Shown here piece after piece: positions 1 through 4,946 of a stretch of 5,031 nt of DNA; the first letter of the stretch is position 1, and the number at the start of each line of letters is the position of its first letter. Both the position numbers and the translations under genes were made by a program. The stretch covers positions 1 through 5,031 of the forward strand of contig CAKMZR010000135.1 in assembly GCA_929200455.1 (NCBI GenBank), in the 5' to 3' direction. The notes beneath the pieces were generated by a model. It made no database searches. It saw only the letters and a program-made list of their open reading frames with translations, and had not been told where the DNA came from. This stretch comes from an uncultured Alphaproteobacteria bacterium (GTDB lineage Bacteria; Pseudomonadota; Alphaproteobacteria; CAKMZR01).

Positions 1-214
1 GTTTACGGTGATGTGCACGGTGAGAGGTGGGGGCATATCGGGTCAGGCGGGAGCGATTCGCCATGGAGTATCGCGAGCCTTGGTGGCGTATGAGCCATTA
101 TTGAGGGGTAAGGTGAAGGCGGCGGGTTTGCTTACGCGTGATGCTCGAGAGGTTGAGCGTAAGAAGTATGGTCGTAGGAAGGCGCGTCGTTCGTTTCAGT
201 TTTCGAAGCGTTGA
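1..214 (+). CDS. rpsI: 30S ribosomal protein uS9 (S9), 3' part only
   Basis: This is the C-terminal half of ribosomal protein S9, a 30S head protein whose basic C-terminal tail reaches towards the P-site tRNA. The open frame enters from the left edge (first full codon at base 2), so the true start lies outside; 70 codons are visible, roughly half of a usual S9. Diagnostic stretches are TVRGGGISGQAGAIRHG, SRALVAYEP, AAGLLTRDARE, VERKKYGRRKARRSFQ and the universal ending FSKR. The stop is TGA at 212-214. In most bacteria rplM lies directly upstream, which cannot be checked here. No clear hairpin plus T-run follows the stop, so where transcription ends is not visible. Identification is by protein motif and is very secure. 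Confidence 0.96.
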   Translation, partial: FTVMCTVRGGGISGQAGAIRHGVSRALVAYEPLLRGKVKAAGLLTRDAREVERKKYGRRKARRSFQFSKR

Positions 215-271
215 GGATTTCTGTTTTCTATGGAACTGGGGTGTTATGGGAGTTTTACTTAAGAAAAAATA

Positions 272-298
272 TTGACAAAAACCATAGATTCATATACA
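272..298 (+). promoter_or_regulatory. Candidate sigma-70 promoter for the transporter operon
   Basis: A perfect -35 hexamer TTGACA lies at 272-277. The best -10 match is TATACA at 293-298 (4 of 6), 15 bases further on, slightly shorter than the ideal 17. The local sequence is AT-rich, in contrast to the GT-rich surroundings. Transcription would start near 305, leaving a leader of about 48 bases before the first transporter gene. It is the only good promoter match between rpsI and that gene. Confidence 0.6.
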
Positions 299-309
299 TG
301 AATTTGTGG
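282..309. promoter_or_regulatory. Imperfect 28-base palindrome over the -10 region, possible operator
   Basis: The arms CCATAGATTCAT (282-293) and ATGAATTTGTGG (298-309) match in 10 of 12 positions around a 4-base centre, ATAC. The inner six pairs (ATTCAT/ATGAAT) are perfect. The element covers the -10 hexamer and the likely transcription start, where a dimeric repressor would block RNA polymerase. The symmetry is seen directly; binding by a regulator is inference, and no regulator gene lies in the window. Confidence 0.4.
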
Positions 310-320
310 GAGTGGTATTT

Positions 321-356
321 ATGTTTCTAAGAAGAAGGGAGCTGGAGGTTTTATGA
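321..356 (+). CDS. Possible 11-residue leader peptide overlapping the DUF4212 gene
   Basis: An ATG at 321 opens an 11-codon frame, MFLRRRELEVL, whose TGA stop (354-356) overlaps the ATG (353-355) of the next gene as ATGA, an arrangement typical of translational coupling. It has its own Shine-Dalgarno candidate, GGGAG at 308-312, 8 bases before the start. Its coding sequence also contains the TGGAGG ribosome site of the next gene. Three consecutive arginine codons (AGA AGA AGG) are present. The ORF is so short that chance is a serious alternative; no function is claimed. Confidence 0.3.
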   Translation: MFLRRRELEVL

Positions 357-619
357 GTGAGCAAGAGCGATTAGAGAAGCACTGGTCTGAGACGAAGGGA
401 TTGATGATTCTTAGTCTTGGTATCTGGTTTGTGCTGAGTTTTGGGATACATTTTTTTGTAGAGTCATTGAACACGGTATCATTTTTGGGATTTCCGCTTG
501 GTTTTTACTTGGCGGGACAGGGTTCTCTTGTAGGTTTTGTGGTGTTGATTTTTTGGTTTTCGGCACGTCAGAACAAGATTGACGAGAAGTATGGGTTTGA
601 CGAGGGTTCTGGGGAGTGA
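353..619 (+). CDS. DUF4212 protein, small subunit of a sodium:solute symporter
   Basis: An 88-residue membrane protein of the DUF4212 family (putative sodium:solute symporter small subunit). It has a polar N-terminus (1-15), a first membrane helix at about 17-36, a second at about 50-71, and a short charged cytoplasmic tail. The conserved block LGFYLAGQGSLVGFVVLIFW followed by ARQNKIDEKYG is characteristic. The ATG at 353 is preceded by TGGAGG at 343-348, only 4 bases away; AAGGGAG slightly upstream gives a more normal spacing. The gene lies 59 bases before the large symporter subunit on the same strand, the usual pairing for this family. The role of the small subunit (assembly, stability or regulation of the large one) is not known to me. 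By analogy with the YjcH-ActP pair, it probably accompanies a small-organic-acid uptake system. Confidence 0.9.
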   Translation: MSEQERLEKHWSETKGLMILSLGIWFVLSFGIHFFVESLNTVSFLGFPLGFYLAGQGSLVGFVVLIFWFSARQNKIDEKYGFDEGSGE

Positions 620-678
620 TTTGATGGGCGTGGGGATTCAAGCGAAGAAAAAGTAAAAAGGAAGAAGGAGCAAGAGAG

Positions 679-2448
679 ATGAAGAGTCAAGGCGGAGGAG
701 AGTTTATCGACAATTTGGGGAAGATTTACATGATCTACACGGGTGGATTTTTGGCGTTTGTGGTATTGATAGCGATACTTGAGCAGCTGGGAGTTCCGAA
801 TCAGATTTTAGGATTTTTGTTTATCTTCATGACGGTGGGATTGTATGCGGCGATAGGCATTATTTCTCGAACGACTCATGTTTCTGAATACTATGTTGCG
901 GGTCGTAAGGTACCGCCTGTATTTAATGGTATGGCGACTGGTGCGGACTGGATGTCTGGAGCGTCTTTTGTGGGAATGGCGGGAAGTCTTTACATTCTTG
1001 GTTATGATGGTCTTGCGTTTGTGTTGGGTTGGACGGGTGGTTATGTCCTTGTAGCGGTTTTGTTGGCGCCGTATTTGCGTAAGTTTGGAGCCTACACGGT
1101 TCCTGATTTTCTGGGTTCTCGTTATGGAGGGAACACGGCGCGTATTGTGGGTATTGTGGTATTGATTAGTTGTTCGTTTACTTATGTGACGGCGCAGGTG
1201 TACGCGACGGGTATTATTGCGTCACGCTTTTTGCCATTTTTGTCCTTTGAGGTGGCGGTATTTATAGGATTGTTGGGAATATTGGTATGTTCGATGCTTG
1301 GGGGTATGCGTGCGGTGACGTGGACGCAGGTTGCGCAGTATATTATTTTGATAGTGGCGTACTTGGTTCCTGTGGTGTGGTTGTCGACGAAGATCACGGG
1401 CGTTCCGATTCCGCAGTTGATGTATGGTGATATTTTGTCGAAGATTACGACTCTTGAGTTGGAGTTGGGCATTGACAAGGCACACGTGGAGCCGTACACG
1501 AATTATGATCGGATGAATTTCTTCCTTTTGATTATGTGTTTGATGGTGGGCACGGCGTCTCTTCCGCACGTATTGATGCGTTTTTTCACGACGCCGTCTG
1601 TGCGAGATGCGCGTAAGTCTGTGGGTTGGTCGTTGTTGTTTATTTTTATACTGTACTTTACGGCCCCGGCGTATGCGGCTTTTGCGAAGTATGAGATTTA
1701 CAGCAGTGTGATTAACTCGATGATAGTGGATTTGCCTGCGTGGGTTGAGAGTTTGAAGGGTGTAGGTCTTCTGACGATCACGGATGTGAACGGAGATGGT
1801 ATACTGCAGTATGCGGAGTTTAAGATTAACCGAGATGTTGTGGTGTTGGCGACGCCTGAGATAGCGGGTCTTCCGTATGTGGTATCCGGACTTGTGGCGG
1901 CGGGCGGTCTTGCGGCTGCACTTTCGACGGCGGATGGTCTTTTGTTGGCGATAGCGAATGCGTTGAGTCATGACATTTACTATACGATGGTGAATCCGAA
2001 AGCGGAAACGGGAGCCCGTCTTGCGGTTGCGCGAGTGATATTGATAGTGGTAGCACTTGGTGCAGCGAGTGCGGCGGCGACGAAGCCGAGTACGATATTG
2101 TCGATGGTTGCGTGGGCGTTTTCGTTGGCGGCTAGTGGATTGTTCCCGGCACTTGTGTTGGGTGTGTGGTGGAAGCGAACGAATGCGAAGGGAGCGATAG
2201 CGGGAATGATTTCTGGCTTTGCGGTTTGTGCCTTTTACTTGGTGGGCACGAGGTACGGAGGCATGGATCTTTGGTTTGGAGTGAAGAACATTTCTGCGGG
2301 CACGTTTGGTATCCCTGTGGCGTTTATTGTGACGGTTGTGGTCAGCCTGATGACGGAGGCGCCTTCTAAGGAGATACAGGACATGGTGGACAGGGTTCGT
2401 GTTCCGAAGGGCAAAGGTATGATTCACGAGGATCCTGTGACCTTTTGA
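679..2448 (+). CDS. Sodium:solute symporter large subunit (SSF family, ActP-like, VC_2705 type)
   Basis: A 589-residue inner-membrane transporter of the sodium:solute symporter (SSF) family with the LeuT fold, expected to import a small solute together with sodium. The type that pairs with DUF4212 is distantly related to acetate permease ActP; the substrate cannot be read from sequence. Seen: about 12-13 hydrophobic helices; the motif YYVAGRKVPPVFNGMATGADWMSG (residues 71-94), in which D90 corresponds to the sodium-site aspartate of PutP; the GGMRAVTWTQVAQY block (208-221); and SGLVAAGGLAAALSTADGLL (403-422), where S416/T417 match the Na2-site Ser/Thr of the family. Residues 369-380 (DVNGDGILQYAE) form an EF-hand-like loop in an extramembrane segment before LATPEIAGLPY. 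The ATG at 679 has AAGGAG at 665-670 with an 8-base spacer, so the start is well supported. Length is normal for the subfamily and the frame is intact. No terminator is obvious after the TGA. Confidence 0.93.
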   Translation: MKSQGGGEFIDNLGKIYMIYTGGFLAFVVLIAILEQLGVPNQILGFLFIFMTVGLYAAIGIISRTTHVSEYYVAGRKVPPVFNGMATGADWMSGASFVGMAGSLYILGYDGLAFVLGWTGGYVLVAVLLAPYLRKFGAYTVPDFLGSRYGGNTARIVGIVVLISCSFTYVTAQVYATGIIASRFLPFLSFEVAVFIGLLGILVCSMLGGMRAVTWTQVAQYIILIVAYLVPVVWLSTKITGVPIPQLMYGDILSKITTLELELGIDKAHVEPYTNYDRMNFFLLIMCLMVGTASLPHVLMRFFTTPSVRDARKSVGWSLLFIFILYFTAPAYAAFAKYEIYSSVINSMIVDLPAWVESLKGVGLLTITDVNGDGILQYAEFKINRDVVVLATPEIAGLPYVVSGLVAAGGLAAALSTADGLLLAIANALSHDIYYTMVNPKAETGARLAVARVILIVVALGAASAAATKPSTILSMVAWAFSLAASGLFPALVLGVWWKRTNAKGAIAGMISGFAVCAFYLVGTRYGGMDLWFGVKNISAGTFGIPVAFIVTVVVSLMTEAPSKEIQDMVDRVRVPKGKGMIHEDPVTF

Positions 2449-2451
2449 CGC

Positions 2452-2483
2452 GGGGAGTGTTTTGGGGTGATTGGGGGGAGGGG
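2452..2483 (+). other. G-rich spacer with G-quadruplex potential
   Basis: Directly after the symporter stop there are four runs of four or more G: 2452-2455, 2464-2467, 2473-2478 and 2480-2483, with loops of 8, 5 and 1 bases. On DNA or RNA of the plus sense this could fold into a four-layer quadruplex, although the first loop is slightly longer than the usual limit of 7. It sits between the symporter and the next candidate promoter. The G runs are seen; folding and any role in termination or expression are inference, and general G-richness of this strand partly explains the pattern. Confidence 0.45.
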
Positions 2484-2491
2484 TGTATGCG

Positions 2492-2520
2492 TTGTGTACA
2501 CGATGAGATTGTGCTAGGAT
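2492..2520 (+). promoter_or_regulatory. Candidate extended -10 promoter for the unknown membrane protein
   Basis: TTGTGT (2492-2497, 3 of 6 to consensus) and TAGGAT (2515-2520, 4 of 6) are separated by exactly 17 bases. A TG one base upstream of the -10 gives the extended form TGCTAGGAT. A start near 2527 would leave about 45 bases of leader before the ATG at 2572 and would make the earlier GTG at 2530 almost leaderless. The match is moderate. Confidence 0.4.
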
Positions 2521-2571
2521 GATAGGAGTGTGAGATGGGGGTGGGGTAACGACGAAAAGAAGGCACGATCA

Positions 2572-3300
2572 ATGATACGGTGGAGTCGAGGTGTTTTTTC
2601 TCTTTTTTTGAACAAGAGGTCGACGCCGTTTTCTGTATTTTTGCTATTTACGATGATATCTTTTATTTCGACGGGTTTTTATTCGGCTCTTAGTGTATTG
2701 GGTTTGGATACGTTTAAGTTTTCGTTGATAGACGGTATAGCGTTGGGAGAGTATGCGGATAATCTTCCGATATTGATGAAGTTATCGAACCAGTGGGGCT
2801 ATTCGGGTTATTATCGTTTTGCACGTGACGTTTATGTTTTGAATTTGTTTTTGTTGGGAGCGGCGTTGATATACAACTCGCGAGTGGCGGGTTATTGGCA
2901 GATGAAGCTTGTGTCTGATATAGACGAGGAGCAGGTGGATGCACAGAATTCGCTATTGGATCGGATAGAATCGATTCGGAAATTTAGTTTTTTTGCGGTG
3001 ATAATTTTGGCGTGTATTTTACTTTTTGATGATGTTGCGGACGCGCCGGGAGATTATTTTTCGAATCGGATGATGTTTGAGCCTTGGAATGCGATGCGTG
3101 TTCCGTTGATAACGAGTCTAGTGTATGGAGCCTTGACTTATTTGATGATGAGCAATCATGTATTTTTATTTTTTGATGATGAAGAGGATGATGAGGAGGA
3201 GGTTTCTCCACGGAGCTGGTACGATGCGACGAAAGGCGAGGTCGTGGACGCGGTTTTTGACGAGATGCGGGGAGGGAGCAGGGGAGCGATGGAGAGATGA
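2572..3300 (+). CDS. Hypothetical membrane protein with four predicted helices and an acidic tail
   Basis: A 242-residue protein that I do not recognise. Four hydrophobic segments are visible at about residues 19-41, 88-106, 137-152 and 177-201. Between the first and second lies a loop of about 45 residues with several aromatic residues (QWGYSGYYRFARD). Between the second and third is a charged stretch (MKLVSDIDEEQVDAQNSLLDRIESIRK). Directly after the fourth is a strongly acidic run, DDEEDDEEE (202-210), then a polar tail ending in RGGSRGAMER. The positive N-terminus (MIRWSR, NKR) suggests a cytoplasmic start, and four helices would put both ends in the cytoplasm. The ATG at 2572 is chosen because AAGAAGG (2557-2563) stands 8 bases before it; a GTG at 2530 in the same frame would add 14 residues but has a poorer site. 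Codon use matches the transporter genes (TTG, GTG, GCG, TCG), so it is probably a resident gene. It lies 123 bases after the symporter and may have its own promoter. No catalytic motif is visible. Confidence 0.8.
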   Translation: MIRWSRGVFSLFLNKRSTPFSVFLLFTMISFISTGFYSALSVLGLDTFKFSLIDGIALGEYADNLPILMKLSNQWGYSGYYRFARDVYVLNLFLLGAALIYNSRVAGYWQMKLVSDIDEEQVDAQNSLLDRIESIRKFSFFAVIILACILLFDDVADAPGDYFSNRMMFEPWNAMRVPLITSLVYGALTYLMMSNHVFLFFDDEEDDEEEVSPRSWYDATKGEVVDAVFDEMRGGSRGAMER

Positions 3301-3363
3301 GGGTATGTATACGGGGTCGTTGAAGTGAGACTGGTATTTGCCCTGTGAAGGGGACTAAGATGG

Positions 3364-3508
3364 CTTTGGGACTGTGTCGGGACTGTCGGGACTTGTCCCC
3401 GACGGCGGCGACTTGGTTCCCCACGAGGCTGGCTTCTTTGAGACTGTGCCGGGACTGGGTCCCCTCGAACGGGGTGTTGCCCTTTCTTTGAGGCTGTGCC
3501 CTCAAAGA
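3364..3508. repeat. Intergenic cluster of short direct repeats and hairpins
   Basis: Three imperfect copies of a unit starting CTTTGRGRCTGTGYC occur at 3364-3385, 3436-3457 and 3486-3500. The first two extend over 22 bases (ending CGGGACTG) with two differences; the third matches the first 15 bases. Inside the first copy, GTCGGGACT is repeated in perfect tandem (3376-3384, 3385-3393). Several small hairpins are present: GTCGGG/CCCGAC (3385-3403), GGGAC/GTCCC (3451-3463), CCCC/GGGG (3461-3474) and the 9-pair stem at 3485-3508. The composition is GC-rich with balanced G and C, unlike the skewed genes on either side. The block fills the spacer between the converging hypothetical gene and rplI. 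It may be one copy of a dispersed intergenic repeat family. No protein-coding gene is supported in it. Confidence 0.6.
3485..3508. terminator. Perfect 9-pair hairpin between converging genes, possible terminator
   Basis: TCTTTGAGG (3485-3493) pairs fully with CCTCAAAGA (3500-3508) around the 6-base loop CTGTGC. It stands 20 bases beyond the rplI stop. Neither strand has a T-run directly after the stem, so it is not a classical intrinsic terminator; it could still protect the 3' ends of transcripts or act with other factors. The structure is certain on paper; its role is inferred from position. Confidence 0.4.
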
Positions 3509-3528
3509 GATGGCGTGGTCAAGAGATG

Positions 3529-4197
3529 TTAGGATTCGTTGCTGTCTTCTTCGCTTGAAGGAGGATTTTGATCCTGATTTTCTGATTCGGTGTCTTCGTC
3601 TGAGAGGGCTTCCTCATTATTTTCTTGGGGAGGGCTGACTTTTTTTATGAGGATGTCATCGGGTACGATGGGCTGTTCTGAGGGAATGTGTTCAGGTTTT
3701 TTAGAGGAAGTTTTGTTGTCTGTATTTTTTTGGTTTTTGAAGTTGTGTGCTTCTTCTTCATTGGTGGCGATATAAAGTTTGACGGTGACATCGACCTCGG
3801 GATGAAGGTTGACGTTGATGTTGTGGCATCCGATGGTTTTTATGGGAGATATGGAGATTTGTTTATGCGAGAGGGTGAAACCTTTTACGGAGAGAGACTG
3901 AGCGACATCGCGAGCTTTAACGGATCCGTAGAGTTGTCCGGTTTCGCTGGCTTGAGTGATGATGACGGGTTCGACATTTTTGAGTTTGTCTTGAATTTTG
4001 AGTGCTTCATTTTTGGTTTCGAGGTTATAAGCTTCGATTTGGGCACGTTTTTCTTCGAAGAGTTGGATATGCTGAGTTGTTGCGGGAGCAGCTTTTTTCT
4101 GAGGGATGAGAAAGTTGCGTGCGAATCCGGATTTGACATCGACGATGTCGCCCATTTGTCCGAGTTTTGCGACACGTTCAAGGAGTATGATACGCAT
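3529..4197 (-). CDS. rplI: 50S ribosomal protein bL9 with a long acidic C-terminal extension
   Basis: Ribosomal protein L9 of the large subunit, which binds 23S rRNA near the L1 stalk. The N-terminal domain (1-40) shows MRIILLERVAKLGQMGD, VKSGFARNFLIPQ and KKAAPAT. A connecting helix follows at about 41-74. The C-terminal domain (about 75-146) contains SETGQLYGSV, IKTIG and LHPEVDVTVKLYI. Residues from about 147 to 222 form a polar, low-complexity tail rich in E, D, N, Q, S and P; usual L9 is about 150 residues, though alphaproteobacterial L9 often has some tail. The ATG (4195-4197) gives the exact family N-terminus. It lies 21 bases after the rpsR stop but shows no good Shine-Dalgarno sequence; instead the spacer contains CCTCCT. 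It is the last gene of the rpsF-rpsR-rplI operon, and I see no DUF2232 gene between rpsR and rplI, which some relatives have. Confidence 0.95.
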   Translation of the reverse strand: MRIILLERVAKLGQMGDIVDVKSGFARNFLIPQKKAAPATTQHIQLFEEKRAQIEAYNLETKNEALKIQDKLKNVEPVIITQASETGQLYGSVKARDVAQSLSVKGFTLSHKQISISPIKTIGCHNINVNLHPEVDVTVKLYIATNEEEAHNFKNQKNTDNKTSSKKPEHIPSEQPIVPDDILIKKVSPPQENNEEALSDEDTESENQDQNPPSSEEDSNES

Positions 4198-4218
4198 GAT
4201 AATTGGTTTTCCAGGAGG

Positions 4219-4440
4219 TTATTTGACTTGATAGGGAAGGAGAGCGAGGAATCGGGCTCTTTTGAGTGCTCTAGAGAGTTCTCTTTGTTTTTTTGCGGAA
4301 ACGCCACTAATTCTGCGAGGTATAATTTTCCCGCGGTCTGAGAGGAATCGTTGCAAGAGTTTGACGTCTTTATGGTCGATGACGGGGGCATGTTCGCCTT
4401 CGAAGGGGCATGAAGATTTGCGGCCTATGAAACGAGACAT
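4219..4440 (-). CDS. rpsR: 30S ribosomal protein bS18
   Basis: A 73-residue S18, a small basic protein that forms a dimer with S6 on the platform of the 30S subunit. The family pattern is complete: SSCPFEGEHAP near the start, IDHKDVKLLQRFLSDRGKI in the middle, then PRRISGVSAKKQRELSRALKRARFLALLPY. The ending is the form I associate with alphaproteobacteria. The ATG (4438-4440) shares one base with the TAA stop of rpsF (TAATG), which strongly suggests translational coupling. An AGGAAG sequence just upstream, inside the end of rpsF, serves as ribosome site about 7-9 bases away. The stop is TAA at 4219-4221. Confidence 0.96.
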   Translation of the reverse strand: MSRFIGRKSSCPFEGEHAPVIDHKDVKLLQRFLSDRGKIIPRRISGVSAKKQRELSRALKRARFLALLPYQVK

Positions 4441-4799
4441 TAGACTTCTTCCTGAGTTGGTTGATTATCTTTATGTTTTTCTTCTTGTAGGATGACGCTT
4501 TCTCCGGTGGGTAGGGTATCGATTTTGGTGGAGAGGAAGCGAATGATTTGTTCGTTTGTGCGCATGAAGTGTTCGATTTTGCTGATGATTGTCTGAGGCG
4601 AAGTGTGCACGACCATGCTATAGTGAGCTTTATGAGTTTTGCTGATGGGGTAAGCGAGTTTTCGCAATCCCCAGTATTCTTTGTTGTTGACGTCGCCAAG
4701 TTCTTTGCTTATGAGGGCGACGAGGTCTTTAGTGATTTTCTCGACTTTTGAGATGGGAAGGTCTTGTCGAGCGACGAATATGGTTTCGTAGATAGGCAT
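4440..4799 (-). CDS. rpsF: 30S ribosomal protein bS6
   Basis: A 119-residue S6, first gene of the operon. The ferredoxin-like core covers about residues 1-97: MPIYETIFVARQDLP at the start, EYWGLRKLAYPISKTHKAHY in the middle and a later MRTNEQIIRFLSTKID. Residues 98-119 are a polar, Glu/Gln-rich tail (for example KHKDNQPTQEEV), common in this protein. S6 binds S18 and with it the central domain of 16S rRNA. The ATG (4797-4799) matches the family start. Its Shine-Dalgarno candidate, AGGAG at 4815-4811, is 11 bases away, rather far, and can pair with CTCCT between it and the start codon. The stop overlaps the rpsR start by one base. Confidence 0.95.
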   Translation of the reverse strand: MPIYETIFVARQDLPISKVEKITKDLVALISKELGDVNNKEYWGLRKLAYPISKTHKAHYSMVVHTSPQTIISKIEHFMRTNEQIIRFLSTKIDTLPTGESVILQEEKHKDNQPTQEEV

Positions 4800-4815
4800 G
4801 AAGGAGGGAACTCCT
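4800..4815 (-). promoter_or_regulatory. rpsF ribosome binding site inside a small hairpin
   Basis: In the rpsF message AGGAG (4815-4811) can pair with CUCCU (4806-4802) around the loop UUCC. The hairpin lies directly before the AUG and would hide the only Shine-Dalgarno candidate. In other bacteria the rpsF leader is bound by the S6:S18 complex through a structured element with a CCG motif; here a CCG occurs a little upstream, near 4831-4829, in UGUCCGUAUAACA. The pairing is seen; autoregulation is inference from known examples, and I cannot match the full published motif. Confidence 0.4.
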
Positions 4816-4822
4816 GCTGGGT

Positions 4823-4828
4823 GTTATA
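4823..4828 (-). promoter_or_regulatory. Possible -10 element of the rpsF promoter
   Basis: On the minus strand TATAAC matches the -10 consensus in 5 of 6 positions and would start transcription near 4816, just before the ribosome site hairpin. No convincing -35 hexamer stands 16-18 bases upstream, and TTGAAA is too close (7 bases). If this is the promoter, the leader would be very short and would contain only the hairpin; if not, the promoter lies farther right. Confidence 0.25.
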
Positions 4829-4916
4829 CGGACATTTTCAAGAGAGTATCGTTGAAAAAGGCTCATCTTTTGAGGTACGGTGTGGAAGGAACCCTTGTCT
4901 TAGTTTTTTTGGTCTT

Positions 4917-4946
4917 TTGACTGAGACGTTGTTGTGTTCCTATTTT
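4917..4946 (+). promoter_or_regulatory. Possible rightward promoter in the right-hand non-coding region
   Basis: TTGACT (4917-4922, 5 of 6) and TATTTT (4941-4946, 4 of 6) are 18 bases apart. It would drive a plus-strand gene beyond the right edge; in alphaproteobacteria fabD often lies divergent from rpsF, which would fit, but nothing of it is inside the window. Apart from this, bases 4829-5031 contain only a small hairpin, ACTTT/AAAGT at 4982-4995. I see no coding frame and no tRNA. Confidence 0.3.

Noticed and set aside
215..271. A terminator after rpsI
   Set aside because: Only a short TTTT/AAAA pairing around CTTAAG (254-268) is present, with no GC stem and no T-run.
1222..2427. A 401-codon open frame on the minus strand inside the symporter gene
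   Set aside because: Its product is an R/H-rich string without domains, as expected from reading a GT-rich gene backwards, while the plus-strand frame is a clear family member.
2530..2571. A GTG start giving a 14-residue longer membrane protein
   Set aside because: The ATG at 2572 has AAGAAGG at 8 bases, and the candidate promoter would start transcription only about 3 bases before the GTG.
2984..3505. A 173-codon minus-strand frame through the repeat block into the unknown membrane gene
   Set aside because: It overlaps a better-supported plus-strand gene and reads the repeat block as S/Q/H-rich low-complexity protein.
4213..4218. AGGAGG on the plus strand, which looks like a perfect ribosome site
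   Set aside because: No suitable start codon with a plausible coding frame follows, and the site lies within the minus-strand ribosomal operon.
3688..4341. A 217-codon plus-strand frame across rplI and part of rpsR
   Set aside because: It is antisense to two certain ribosomal protein genes, its product is F/D/G-rich low-complexity, and no ribosome site supports it.
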